Shown one piece after another: positions 18,861-27,743 of a stretch of 64,000 nt of DNA. The notes beneath the pieces were generated by a model that worked only from the letters and a program-made list of their open reading frames with translations, ran no database searches and was not told the DNA's origin. Position 1 is the first letter of the stretch. Every line of letters begins with the position of its first letter. This DNA is from Bacteroidia bacterium. Lineage in GTDB: Bacteria > Bacteroidota > Bacteroidia > B-17B0 > Aurantibacillaceae. The translations under genes and the position numbers were made by a program. Where the stretch lies: the NCBI GenBank assembly GCA_016787705.1, contig JAEUTP010000019.1, positions 49,932 through 113,931 of the forward strand, given 5' to 3'.

Positions 18861-19247
18861 TTGTTTTTTTTATTTCCAAATTATTTCATAGCCCAAGAAA
18901 TAAAAGACTCTACACCAAAATCATACGAGCTTAAAGATCCGCAATACAGCGCCTTTAGAAAGATTGAACAGGAATGGTTTGCGAAAGAATACCACACCAT
19001 CTTAAAAGAAAATAAATTAAAGATGAACTGCAGCGGCTGCGAAAGTATTTATATGAATACCATTCTTGAAATTGACAGCGCCGGGAAATTAAAAAATTAC
19101 AAAGTGGTAAACAGCCGTAAATGCGCTGACAAATTCTCTAAAAAACTGCAAGAGCGCTTTATAAAATGGTTCTTAACTTATCCTTTTCCAAAAGAACTAT
19201 ATAACGCTAAGTTTGAAGCAAGGTTGGGCACAGAGCTTAAATGCTAG
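18861..19247 (+). CDS. small secreted protein, hypothetical; start region possibly frameshifted
   Basis: About 110 mature residues with conserved-looking cysteines (MNCSGCESIY, SRKCADKF) and an end resembling TonB-C-like small domains (ERFIKWFLTYPFP). No family is recognised. Only a TTG at 18861 is available, which leaves a short N-terminus (FFLFPNYFIAQ). The frame is open further upstream (KKKRYAKLIILFF...), giving a proper signal peptide, but it has no start codon. An ATG at 18785 would join this frame if the 11-A run at 18829-18839 had 10 As. The gene may be phase-variable, broken, or mis-sequenced there. Confidence 0.55.
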   Translation: MFFLFPNYFIAQEIKDSTPKSYELKDPQYSAFRKIEQEWFAKEYHTILKENKLKMNCSGCESIYMNTILEIDSAGKLKNYKVVNSRKCADKFSKKLQERFIKWFLTYPFPKELYNAKFEARLGTELKC

Positions 19248-19274
19248 AAATTTTTTGTTGCTGAAATTATTTTA

Positions 19275-19427
19275 GCCACAAATTACACTAATTTCTCAAA
19301 TGAAGTAAATCTACCTATTTCTTGTTTTGTGTAATTTTATATTGTTTATGACGATGTATCGTCATAAACAATTATTTCACTAATCAAGGTTACTCTATAT
19401 TTTAGCGATATTCGTGAAATTCGTGGC
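19275..19427 (+). repeat. MITE-like element with inverted ends and a central 15-bp palindrome
   Basis: The left end, GCCACAAATTACACTAATTTC (19275-19295 plus flank), and the reverse complement of the right end (19407-19427, GCCACGAATTTCACGAATATC) form imperfect terminal inverted repeats. The middle holds a perfect palindrome: 15-base arms at 19341-19355 and 19358-19372 around GT. It is non-coding and sits between convergent genes. GCCACGAATT..CACGAAT is a dispersed repeat motif seen in many bacterial genomes, as I recall. Confidence 0.6.
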
Positions 19428-19491
19428 AATAATAATTTTATGGTTTCGGTTTCTTAATTACCGAGCAAAAGAAATAACAAAGGTTAAGAGT

Positions 19492-20646
19492 TTAACTTTT
19501 TAGTTTAAAGAAAATTTTCATAAACCTTTGCTCAATTTTATTCGCGAATTTAAGCGCAGGTTTATCTATGATCATTTCTGTTAAATAACTTACTACTAAT
19601 ATTAACGGAAAAGAAATCATAATACAAATAAGCACAGTCATATTATAATTTAAAGTCAAAATGCCCCAGCTAAAAACATGTGGTATTATCAATATCAAAA
19701 TAATAAGATGAAAGAGATACATTGAAAAAGAGATCTTGCCTAAAAACAAAACAGGTTTTAATGAAAAGAAATTTTTTGAAGCATTGCTTTGTGTAATGAG
19801 CAGTAACAAAATACCTGAACCCACAACATGGTAAAATGAATACAGATCAATGCCTTCAAAGGTCATAAAAGCGTAAAGGGAGGTGTTCCAGTGTTGCCAG
19901 GCCGCAGGATACGAAGCACACATAATACCTGCGAGCAGGAGTACAATTTTTAAAACAACAGACCTGATCCTGAAAATTTCTTTCTGATCAATAAAACATA
20001 AACCATAACCTAATAAAAACGATATGTAATAATACCGCTTAAGATATAAGGCCAGTAAAAGTGTTATTACAAATAAGATCCATTTTGGTTTTATTTTATA
20101 ATTCAATAATAAAAAAGCAAATAACAGCATGGAGCCTATAAACTCAATGCCCATGCTCCATACCACCGGGTTATAACTGTTATCGCCAAATATAAAAATG
20201 CCGTAAAAAATATTTTTAAGCATGGCAATAAAAGCGGCATCGCCATTGAACATACCTGTGAGCCAATCGCCCAAATGCAATTGATCGTTGAGTTGTTGGG
20301 TATGCAAAAGATCTAACCTGCTAAATAAAAATATTACCAAAACCGAACTTGCGATTAAAGGCATTAGCCTGAAATAACGTTTAATGGCATAACCTAAAAC
20401 AATCTGTGGGTCATTTGTGAGAATATATTTATAGCTTAAAACGTAACCACTTAAAACAAAAAACAAACACACTGCAAAATCACCATTATAAAAAATATTT
20501 AAGGGGCTTACGGCAATAATGTTAAGAGTTGCGTTAGTTCCATTACCGTAATTTAAAGCCGGGTAAAATAACAATACCAAATGATGAAAAACAACTATCA
20601 ACGCCGCAACGCCCCGTAAACCTTCTAAATACGCCAACTTTTTCAA
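19492..20646 (-). CDS. acyltransferase 3 family integral membrane protein
   Basis: A 384-residue protein with about ten transmembrane helices. The N-terminus LAYLEGLRGVAALIVVFHH contains the EGLRG...H signature of acyltransferase 3 proteins (O-acetylation of surface polysaccharides, peptidoglycan or lipids), with an R-x-x-R-like MPLIAS/FRLMP loop further on. It starts with TTG at 20646, eight bases after the hutI stop, so it is read with hutI although unrelated in function. The acceptor is unknown. O-acetylation of glycans made at 40-58 kb is one possibility (inference). Confidence 0.85.
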   Translation of the reverse strand: MKKLAYLEGLRGVAALIVVFHHLVLLFYPALNYGNGTNATLNIIAVSPLNIFYNGDFAVCLFFVLSGYVLSYKYILTNDPQIVLGYAIKRYFRLMPLIASSVLVIFLFSRLDLLHTQQLNDQLHLGDWLTGMFNGDAAFIAMLKNIFYGIFIFGDNSYNPVVWSMGIEFIGSMLLFAFLLLNYKIKPKWILFVITLLLALYLKRYYYISFLLGYGLCFIDQKEIFRIRSVVLKIVLLLAGIMCASYPAAWQHWNTSLYAFMTFEGIDLYSFYHVVGSGILLLLITQSNASKNFFSLKPVLFLGKISFSMYLFHLIILILIIPHVFSWGILTLNYNMTVLICIMISFPLILVVSYLTEMIIDKPALKFANKIEQRFMKIFFKLKS

Positions 20647-20653
20647 ATGCGGT

Positions 20654-21904
20654 CTATTTAAAAATTTCTCCGTTTATAAAAACGTTTTCAATGTGATTGT
20701 TCGAAAAAGAATAGGGAATAAAACCGTAAGAGTTTATTTTTTTAGTAAGAATAAAGTTTGCCAATTTTCCACGGGTAATACTTCCAACTTTATGTCCCAT
20801 ATTCATGGCATAAGCCGAGTTAATGGTTGTGGCGTTAATAACTTCTTCGGGTGTTAATTTATATTGAATGCAACCAAGGCTCATTATAAAATTCATATTA
20901 CCACTTGGGCTACTACCCGGGTTGTAATCACTGGCAAACGCCACAGGCAAACCGGCAGCTATCATTTTGCGCGCCGGAGGTAAAGGCAAACTTAAAAAGA
21001 AAGCAGCGCCTGGTAACACAGTTGGCATTGTTTTGCTTTTTAAAAGTGCATTAATATCTTCATCGTTGCAATATTCTAAATGATCTACACTTATTGCTTC
21101 ACATTTAACAGCTGTTTGTATGCCGTTACTATGACTTAATTGCTCTGCATGTACTTTTCCAACAAGCCCATGTTTTTTTCCCGCTGCTAAAATTTTTTCA
21201 GTTTCAGCCGCAGTAAAATAATCTTTCTCGCAAAATACATCAATGTAATCTGCCAGTTTTTCTTTATCAATAGCCGGAATCATTTCATTTATCAAAACAT
21301 CAATATAGCCTTCTTTATTGCCTTTAAATTCAGGCGGAATAGCATGTGCACCAAGAAATGTAGCCTTTACAGGAATAACATTAAGCTCTTTTATACGCTT
21401 AATAACACGTAAAATTTTCAACTCTGCTTCTAAACTTAAGCCGTAACCGCTTTTAATTTCAACAGCACCTGTTCCTAACTTTATGATCTCATTAAAACGT
21501 ATTAATGATTGCTGAAACAATTCTTCTTCGCTGGTATTTCTTAGCAGTTGAACAGAGTTAATGATCCCTCCTCCTCTTTTAGCAACTTCTTCATATGATA
21601 ATCCATTAATGCGGTCAACAAATTCACCTTCGCGGTTACCTGCGTAAACAATGTGGGTGTGGCTATCGGCATAACATGGTAAAATAATTCTGTCTGTGGC
21701 ATCTATTACGTCCAATCCTTTCCAATCAGTAATACCCGGGAAATCATCCATAGAACCGTAATCGGCAATTAAGCCACTATCAATAGCTAACCAGGCATTT
21801 TCAATACATGGCAATACTGCCATATCTTTACCACAAACCTTTTCAGGTGCCTCGTCGCGAACTTGTACCAGGGTTTTTATATTCTTAATAAGAAGTTTGC
21901 TCAT
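20654..21904 (-). CDS. hutI: imidazolonepropionase
   Basis: Hydrolyses imidazolone-5-propionate to N-formimino-L-glutamate, the third step of histidine degradation. About 415 residues of the amidohydrolase fold. Metal and substrate residues are visible: DSHTHIVYAGNRE near residue 75 (the H-x-H site), GTGAVEIKSGYGL, FLGAHA, GKVHAEQLS, SVDHLE and ASDYNPGSSP, the last containing the conserved Asp. ATG at 21904 (MSKLLIKNIKTL) was preferred to the upstream ATG at 21931, whose extra nine residues are not family-like. No other hut genes are in the window. The acyltransferase gene follows at 8 bases. Confidence 0.94.
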   Translation of the reverse strand: MSKLLIKNIKTLVQVRDEAPEKVCGKDMAVLPCIENAWLAIDSGLIADYGSMDDFPGITDWKGLDVIDATDRIILPCYADSHTHIVYAGNREGEFVDRINGLSYEEVAKRGGGIINSVQLLRNTSEEELFQQSLIRFNEIIKLGTGAVEIKSGYGLSLEAELKILRVIKRIKELNVIPVKATFLGAHAIPPEFKGNKEGYIDVLINEMIPAIDKEKLADYIDVFCEKDYFTAAETEKILAAGKKHGLVGKVHAEQLSHSNGIQTAVKCEAISVDHLEYCNDEDINALLKSKTMPTVLPGAAFFLSLPLPPARKMIAAGLPVAFASDYNPGSSPSGNMNFIMSLGCIQYKLTPEEVINATTINSAYAMNMGHKVGSITRGKLANFILTKKINSYGFIPYSFSNNHIENVFINGEIFK

Positions 21905-22021
21905 ACTATTTTTGAAGTTTAAAATTATCAAAAACTATTGTTTTTACCTAAAATATAAAATATCCTAAAAGCCAACACAATAAATTTAATTATTAGCGTT
22001 ATTAAGGTAATTCCAACAACA

Positions 22022-24352
22022 ATGAAAAAAGAAATATTGCTTATACTTTTTGTTTTATTGCAAATGCTCTTGATTTCACAGACAAAGTATACAATAAGTG
22101 GCTATGTTACAGAGCAAGGTAGTAAAGAAAATTTACCAGGTGTGTACATTGTAGTCCCTAAATTACAAACAGGCACTACCACTAATAATTATGGCTTTTA
22201 CTCATTAACACTTGCCGAAGATTCGGTAGAGATCATTATAAGTTACACAGGTTTTAAAGTGAAAAAATTAAAATTATATCTTAACAAAAGTATGTCTGTT
22301 AACATAGAACTTGCCGCCGAACAGTTACAGGAAGTTGAAGTTACAGCCGAACAAAATCAAAAAATAAGTGATGATGTGCAAATGAGTACAATAGATATTC
22401 CAATTGAGCAGATAAAACAAATTCCTGCTTTATTGGGAGAAAAAGATGTTTTAAAAGTTATTCAATTAATGCCGGGTGTACAAAAGGGTAGCGAAGGCAG
22501 TTCTGGTATTTACGTGCGTGGTGGCGGGCCGGATCAAAATTTAATTATATTAGATGAAGCACCTGTTTACAATGCAACTCATTTATTTGGTTTCTTTTCG
22601 GTTTTTAATGGCGATGCCTTAAAAAGTGTAGAACTTATAAAGGGTGGATTTCCGTCTCGCTATGGCGGACGTTTATCTTCTGTAATTGATTTGCAAATGA
22701 AAGATGGAAATAAAGAAAAGATCCATGGTGAAGCAGGTATTGGTATTATTTCTTCACGATTAACATTGGAAGGCCCTATTTTAAAAGATAAATGTTCTTT
22801 TCTTGTATCAGGAAGAAGAACATATATTGATGCCCTTATTTATCCATTTTTGCCTGAGAAAAATCGTGGAGGCTATTATTTTTATGATTTTAATGCTAAA
22901 CTAAATTACGTTTTTAATGACAAGGATAGATTATATTTAAGTGGTTATTTTGGTCGCGATAAATTTTATTTTAATACAAAAAGCAATAATAACGAAAGTA
23001 AATCAAACCTTAATTGGGGCAACGCAACCGGTACGCTTAGATGGAACCATCTTTTCGGTAGCAGGTTGTTTTCAAATGCATCGCTTATTTTTACCAACTA
23101 TAAACTAGGTATTGGCGCCAGCGAAAAATACGGCAGCGATTTCTTTAATTTAACTTACAACTCTACAATCCGCGATCTTGGTTTTAAATATAATTTTGAT
23201 TTTATGCCTACGCCGGATCATTATATAAGATATGGTATTAACAGTACCTGGCATTATTTTGTACCTCAGGCCATCGTTATAAAATCATCTTCACCTTCGG
23301 GCAATTCAAACAACGCATCAAAACCAATAAACACTTTTGAGAGCGGCATTTTTATTGAAGATGACTGGAAAATGACACAGCATTTAAGGGGAAATTTTGG
23401 GGTTCGTGTAAGCAGTTTCAACAGCAATGGCGATAATTTTTTTAATCCGGAGCCACGCGCAGCACTTCGCTACTTATTTAAAAATGATTTTTCATTAAAA
23501 GCATCTTATGCATTAATGAATCAATATCTTCATTTATTATCCAATACCGGCATTGGTTTACCAACCGATCTTTGGGTTCCGGCTACCAACAAAACAAAAC
23601 CACAGCAATCACAACAAATTGCAATTGGTGCAGCTAAAGATCTTCCAAAACAAAAACTAACCATTACGCTTGAAGGTTATTATAAATGGATGAAAAATGT
23701 TTTGAGTTATAAAGAAGGCGCTAGTTTTTTACAGATAAACGATAACGACCCGGATGATAATGGAACAGACTGGCAGAATAACGTTACCAGTGGCAACGGA
23801 TTAAGTTATGGTGCGGAAGTTTTTATTCAAAAAAAATCAGGCAATTTTACCGGTTGGATAGGTTATACATTATCATGGACATGGTTACAATTTGACTCTT
23901 TGAACTTTGGGAAAAGATATCCTGCGCGTTACGATCGCAGGCACGATCTTTCTATAGTAGGTATGTATAAAATAAACGATCACATCAATATTTCAGCAAC
24001 CTGGGTTTACGGTACTGGCAACGCTATTACTTTGCCACTAGCCTCGTATAGCATAGAACAAAATGTACTAAACAACAATCTAAGTTATAATTACGGGCAA
24101 ATTGTAAGTGATTATGGTGAAAAAAATTCCTTCCGCATGGCGGCTTATCATCGTGCGGATATAGGCATACAGTTTCATAAAAAATTAAAACGTTGCGAGC
24201 GCATCTTTGAGCTGAGTTTTTACAATTTATACAACCGGAAAAATCCATTTTATTATTACACGCAATATGACAATACTCAAAACAAAACCAAGCTTATGCA
24301 GGTATCTCTATTTCCTATATTACCAAGTGTTTCATGGACCTACAAATTTTAA
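22022..24352 (+). CDS. TonB-dependent receptor with N-terminal carboxypeptidase-like domain
   Basis: An outer-membrane importer of 776 residues. Signal peptide (about 1-19), then a CarboxypepD_reg-like domain (about 22-105, ISGYVTEQGSKENLPGVYI...NNYGFYSLTL). The plug domain (about 125-230) has YVRGGGPDQNLIILDEAPVYN and GGFPSRYGGRLSSVIDL, and a beta-barrel runs to the C-terminal aromatic SVSWTYKF. The TonB box is not obvious. It is followed within 5 bases by a DUF4249 lipoprotein, a pairing frequent in Bacteroidota and analogous to SusC/SusD. The substrate is unknown: the plug resembles FecA-type rather than glycan SusC receptors, which have longer plugs. Confidence 0.92.
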   Translation: MKKEILLILFVLLQMLLISQTKYTISGYVTEQGSKENLPGVYIVVPKLQTGTTTNNYGFYSLTLAEDSVEIIISYTGFKVKKLKLYLNKSMSVNIELAAEQLQEVEVTAEQNQKISDDVQMSTIDIPIEQIKQIPALLGEKDVLKVIQLMPGVQKGSEGSSGIYVRGGGPDQNLIILDEAPVYNATHLFGFFSVFNGDALKSVELIKGGFPSRYGGRLSSVIDLQMKDGNKEKIHGEAGIGIISSRLTLEGPILKDKCSFLVSGRRTYIDALIYPFLPEKNRGGYYFYDFNAKLNYVFNDKDRLYLSGYFGRDKFYFNTKSNNNESKSNLNWGNATGTLRWNHLFGSRLFSNASLIFTNYKLGIGASEKYGSDFFNLTYNSTIRDLGFKYNFDFMPTPDHYIRYGINSTWHYFVPQAIVIKSSSPSGNSNNASKPINTFESGIFIEDDWKMTQHLRGNFGVRVSSFNSNGDNFFNPEPRAALRYLFKNDFSLKASYALMNQYLHLLSNTGIGLPTDLWVPATNKTKPQQSQQIAIGAAKDLPKQKLTITLEGYYKWMKNVLSYKEGASFLQINDNDPDDNGTDWQNNVTSGNGLSYGAEVFIQKKSGNFTGWIGYTLSWTWLQFDSLNFGKRYPARYDRRHDLSIVGMYKINDHINISATWVYGTGNAITLPLASYSIEQNVLNNNLSYNYGQIVSDYGEKNSFRMAAYHRADIGIQFHKKLKRCERIFELSFYNLYNRKNPFYYYTQYDNTQNKTKLMQVSLFPILPSVSWTYKF

Positions 24353-24357
24353 AAACA

Positions 24358-25185
24358 ATGAAAGGATTTGTCTTATTTATCGTGCTGCTTTTTATATTCG
24401 CTTGCGAAAAAGAAGCAAATATAAAATTACCTGATACCAAATCTCAACCTGTTGTTTTCTGCTATTTAAGTCCTCAGGACACAGTTATCAGGGTAAAATT
24501 AACAATGTCGCAACCTTTATTTGGTGAACAAAATATTGACATTACAGATCCTGTTGCGGACGCAACTATTCTTCTTTCTTCATCGCAGGGAAATATCACT
24601 CTTACGTTCAATCCTCAAAGTGGTTATTATCAAACACTATCCGCTAACTACCCAATATATTTTGGAGAAACATACAAACTATCCATTAATCTAAGTAATG
24701 GTGGCTATGTAGAAGCAATTACTAAAATGCCGGATAATACTGTTCCCATTTCCAATGCATCTTTTCAAATAATAAAAGAGAATTATACTGAATATAAACG
24801 ATTTAAAGTTAGTTTTATTGATGATCCCTCAACGGTAAATTTTTACCGCATCTCGGCTATAAAATTACAAGTATACTCTTGGCAAAACGATACAATACGA
24901 ACTGAGACATTTGCAAGAGCGCTTTATACAGATGAAGGTCATAATGGCGAGCTACTCGAAACAGGTTTTAACACCTATTATGGAGACACAAACAATGATA
25001 GTACTGTGGCGCATGATGTTTTACTGATAAATTGCAGTAAAGATTATTATTTGTTTTATAAATCTTTTAATAATTACCAGGAAGGAAATCCGTTTGCAGA
25101 ACCATCACTTATTTACACAAATATAAAAGGTGGTTTAGGTGTTTTTGCAGCTTATAGCAGAAGTAAATACAGAATAAATATATAG
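24358..25185 (+). CDS. DUF4249 lipoprotein, partner of the TonB receptor
   Basis: About 275 residues with a lipoprotein signal MKGFVLFIVLLFIFACEKE (Cys near 16), followed by VVFCYLSPQDTVIRVKLTMSQPL and VADATILLSSS, the N-terminal beta-sandwich pattern of DUF4249. These proteins are encoded next to TonB-dependent receptors and are thought to be surface-exposed accessory lipoproteins. The ATG at 24358 gives the proper lipoprotein signal and lies just after the receptor stop. The earlier ATG at 24334 overlaps the receptor and would add a non-signal extension. Confidence 0.85.
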   Translation: MKGFVLFIVLLFIFACEKEANIKLPDTKSQPVVFCYLSPQDTVIRVKLTMSQPLFGEQNIDITDPVADATILLSSSQGNITLTFNPQSGYYQTLSANYPIYFGETYKLSINLSNGGYVEAITKMPDNTVPISNASFQIIKENYTEYKRFKVSFIDDPSTVNFYRISAIKLQVYSWQNDTIRTETFARALYTDEGHNGELLETGFNTYYGDTNNDSTVAHDVLLINCSKDYYLFYKSFNNYQEGNPFAEPSLIYTNIKGGLGVFAAYSRSKYRINI

Positions 25186-25217
25186 TTATTTATACTCACT
25201 ATTTCTTAATTATTTGC

Positions 25218-25225
25218 TAATTTTA
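25218..25225 (+). promoter_or_regulatory. possible -7 box of aroC, abutting the start codon
   Basis: TAATTTTA matches TAnnTTTG at seven of eight positions and ends 4 bases before the aroC ATG. If used, the transcript would begin at or next to the ATG (leaderless). Confidence 0.35.
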
Positions 25226-25229
25226 GGTC

Positions 25230-26336
25230 ATGGCAGGTAATTCTTTTGGCACCCTTTTTAAATTAAGCACCTTTGGCGAAAGCCATGGTGTTGCTATTGG
25301 TGGTACTATTGATGGCTGCCCCGCAGGTTTAAAAATAGACCTTGATTTTATACAGCGAGAATTGAACCGCAGAAAGCCAGGGCAATCGCACATTACCACA
25401 CAAAGAAAAGAAGATGATGCTGTTGAATTTTTATCCGGCATTTTTGAAGGTGTTACTACAGGAACCCCTATTGGCTTTATAATTAAGAATAAAGATCAAA
25501 AACCAAAAGATTATTCGCATTTAAAAGATACTTACAGACCATCACATGCCGATCTTACTTACGAAGAAAAGTTTGGTATAAGAGATTATCGTGGCGGCGG
25601 CAGAAGCAGCGCCCGCGAAACTGCCTGCAGAATTGTTGCAGGTGCTATTGCTAAATTAGTTTTAAAGCAAAAGAATATTACCGTTAATGCTTTTGTAAAA
25701 CAGGTTGGAGAAATTAAACTTAACAAAACATTTGATCAGTTAGATATTTCAAAAACAGAAAACAGTATTGTAAGATGTCCGGATGAAAGTACTTCTGAAA
25801 AGATGATCGCTTACATTGAAGATATAAAAAAACAAGGCGATACTGTTGGCGGTGTGATACAATGCGTGATACAAAATACTCCAATTGGCTTGGGAGAACC
25901 TGTGTTTGATAAGCTGCATGCAGTTCTTGGACATGCCATGCTTAGCATTAACGCAGTAAAAGGTTTTGAAATCGGCAGCGGTTTTGACAGTGTTAATTTT
26001 AAGGGTTCTGAATTGAATGACGTTTTCTATTCTGACGCTTCGACAAGCTCAGCGTCCGATGGAAATAATAAAATAAAAACCAAAACCAATAATAGCGGCG
26101 GCATACAAGGTGGTATAAGTAATGGTATGCCAATTTATTTTAATGTAGCTTTTAAGCCAGTTGCAACGATCTTACAAAAACAAAATTCGGTAAATAATAA
26201 AGGTGAAGAAATAAGCCTTGAAGGCAAAGGTCGTCATGACCCCTGTGTATTGCCACGCGCGGTGCCTATTGTAGAAAGCATGGCGGCTTTGGTGCTGGTA
26301 GATTTTTTGTTACTGGCAAGGTGCAACAGGTTATGA
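25230..26336 (+). CDS. aroC: chorismate synthase with a short repeat-derived insertion
   Basis: Converts EPSP to chorismate in the shikimate pathway using reduced FMN. The N-terminal [31 protein letters not shown], the FMN/EPSP-binding [22 protein letters not shown] and the C-terminal [18 protein letters not shown] are all present, and the 368-residue length is close to normal. Residues ~268-280 ([13 protein letters not shown]) interrupt a stretch that in other AroC proteins runs almost directly from ND-x-FY to KTKTNNSGG. The DNA there is a palindromic repeat (26033-26057). The insertion is in frame and on a loop before [10 protein letters not shown], so the enzyme is probably active. The extreme C-terminus (LLARCNRL) also differs from the usual ending. 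Confidence 0.94.
   Translation: MAGNSFGTLFKLSTFGESHGVAIGGTIDGCPAGLKIDLDFIQRELNRRKPGQSHITTQRKEDDAVEFLSGIFEGVTTGTPIGFIIKNKDQKPKDYSHLKDTYRPSHADLTYEEKFGIRDYRGGGRSSARETACRIVAGAIAKLVLKQKNITVNAFVKQVGEIKLNKTFDQLDISKTENSIVRCPDESTSEKMIAYIEDIKKQGDTVGGVIQCVIQNTPIGLGEPVFDKLHAVLGHAMLSINAVKGFEIGSGFDSVNFKGSELNDVFYSDASTSSASDGNNKIKTKTNNSGGIQGGISNGMPIYFNVAFKPVATILQKQNSVNNKGEEISLEGKGRHDPCVLPRAVPIVESMAALVLVDFLLLARCNRL
26033..26057 (+). repeat. palindromic dispersed repeat inside aroC
   Basis: GACGCT (26034-26039) and AGCGTC (26051-26056) are exact inverted arms around TCGACAAGCTC. The core CTTCGACAAGCTCAG is a repeat motif I recognise from intergenic regions of many bacterial genomes. Here it is translated as part of AroC. 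Confidence 0.6.
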
Positions 26337-26354
26337 TGTCATTTTTTAGAAACA

Positions 26355-26386
26355 AAAAAGCCCGGTTTTTAAGAACCGGGCTTTTT
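26355..26386 (+). terminator. bidirectional terminator between aroC and the DUF4382 gene
   Basis: A perfect 13-bp stem (AAAAAGCCCGGTT / AACCGGGCTTTTT) with a 6-base loop lies between convergent genes. The A run on one side and T run on the other allow termination from both directions. Confidence 0.9.
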
Positions 26387-26402
26387 AATTATAATTAAAA
26401 AT

Positions 26403-27179
26403 TTAAATATTAAGATTTCCTACATTGGTTGATCCGCCTACAGTAACCACTACATTATTTAAGGTAATTGGGTTATATGGTGTGGCAGGCGTAATAACAA
26501 TAGTATAAGTACCTGCAGGCAAACCCGCAATTACAAACTCGCCATTTGCATTTACAATTGTTGAATAAGAATTAGGGCCTGAGGTAGCTAACACTGTAGC
26601 AAAAACTCCCGAAGGAACTATTTTACCTTTTATAGAACCGCTTAAAGCCGTTTGTATGGTTCTGATCACCGGTTTTAAAGAATAATCGCCGTTACCATGT
26701 TCTACAATAGATAGGCTTGCATCAAAATCAAGCAAAACATAATACGCAACTCCAGGTTGAAGATCCTGATGCACCTGCAATTTTAAACCTGATTGTTGTG
26801 CGCTTGGTGTTTTTAAAGGATAAGAAACATTATTTACAACTACCGAGTTATTCGGACCAAGGATCAATCTTATTTGTTGAACATTATCCACATATAAAGA
26901 TCCTGTTGCAATTAACGTATCAATTCCGTTCGAAAAATCGAGCAGATTATAAATGCCCGGGTTAACGTTTAACATAACATTAGCGCCACCATTACCGGTT
27001 ATTTCCACACCTTGTATGTCAACGTATACTGCCTGGTATAAAGCCGGCGCATCTGTTAACCTTACATAATATGGCGTCGGTTCCCTGTTTGATTGCGGCG
27101 CAGTTACCGGGTCTTTCTTACACGAAACTATCACAAATATTAATACGAGTATAGATAGTATTTTTTTCAGCGTTTTCAT
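26403..27179 (-). CDS. DUF4382 lipoprotein
   Basis: About 258 residues. Lipoprotein signal MKTLKKILSILVLIFVIVSCKKD (Cys 20), then a DUF4382 domain (about 40-185: YYVRLTDAPALYQAVYVDI, GIYNLLDFSNG, QIRLILG, LDFDASLSIVEHG). A carboxypeptidase-regulatory-like beta domain follows (about 188-258: GSIKGKIVPSG...NANGEFVIAGLPAGTYTIVITP). DUF4382 proteins are cell-surface lipoproteins of unknown role common in Bacteroidota. The ATG at 27179 was chosen over 27209 because it gives the standard lipoprotein signal. Monocistronic, ending at the shared terminator. Confidence 0.85.
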   Translation of the reverse strand: MKTLKKILSILVLIFVIVSCKKDPVTAPQSNREPTPYYVRLTDAPALYQAVYVDIQGVEITGNGGANVMLNVNPGIYNLLDFSNGIDTLIATGSLYVDNVQQIRLILGPNNSVVVNNVSYPLKTPSAQQSGLKLQVHQDLQPGVAYYVLLDFDASLSIVEHGNGDYSLKPVIRTIQTALSGSIKGKIVPSGVFATVLATSGPNSYSTIVNANGEFVIAGLPAGTYTIVITPATPYNPITLNNVVVTVGGSTNVGNLNI

Positions 27180-27268
27180 GATAATTAGTTTATAGATGTC
27201 ATATAACAAGCTATATAATTTTCATGCCAGCGATAAAAATACATTTAAGAAAATTTGTCAAAAAAATG

Positions 27269-27697
27269 TTAAGGTCTTTTCGGCACGATCATGCAGGTAA
27301 ATCTGCTGGTACAGCACAATTCTTCTTTTTCATTATAGATCCTGATATCCCAAACATGCAGTTTGCCACCAACTTTAACGGCGTGGCAAACAGCAGTTAC
27401 TTTTCCTTCGGTAACAGAAATTAAATGATTGGCATTTATCTCAATGCCCACACCAATAAAAAGATCGCGGTTAACACAGCACCAGCTGGCTACACTACCT
27501 ATTGTTTCTGCCAAAGCAACCGAAGCTCCACCATGCAGCAAACCAAAAGGCTGTTTTGTTTTATTGTTTACAGGCATAGTTGCTTTTAAAAAATTAGGGC
27601 CAACATGTGTAAATTCTATTTCAAAAAATTCGCCTAAAGTGTTTTTATTTAAAGCGTTTAATAAGTCTGTAGTAATTTCTCCGTTCCAAATGCTCAT
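27269..27697 (-). CDS. hotdog-fold thioesterase (PaaI / DHNA-CoA thioesterase-like)
   Basis: A 142-residue single hotdog domain. The stretch QPFGLLHGGASVALAETIGS carries the HGG motif and catalytic Glu/Asp-position residue of the PaaI/YdiI branch; GVGIEINANHLISVTEGKV follows. The closest functional class is 1,4-dihydroxy-2-naphthoyl-CoA or phenylacetyl-CoA thioesterases. No menaquinone or phenylacetate genes are nearby, so the substrate stays open. It is divergent from the glutathione-peroxidase-like gene. Confidence 0.85.
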   Translation of the reverse strand: MSIWNGEITTDLLNALNKNTLGEFFEIEFTHVGPNFLKATMPVNNKTKQPFGLLHGGASVALAETIGSVASWCCVNRDLFIGVGIEINANHLISVTEGKVTAVCHAVKVGGKLHVWDIRIYNEKEELCCTSRFTCMIVPKRP

Positions 27698-27743
27698 AAT
27701 AAACCTATAATCAGATTAATTGCTTTAAATTTAAACATTCAAA

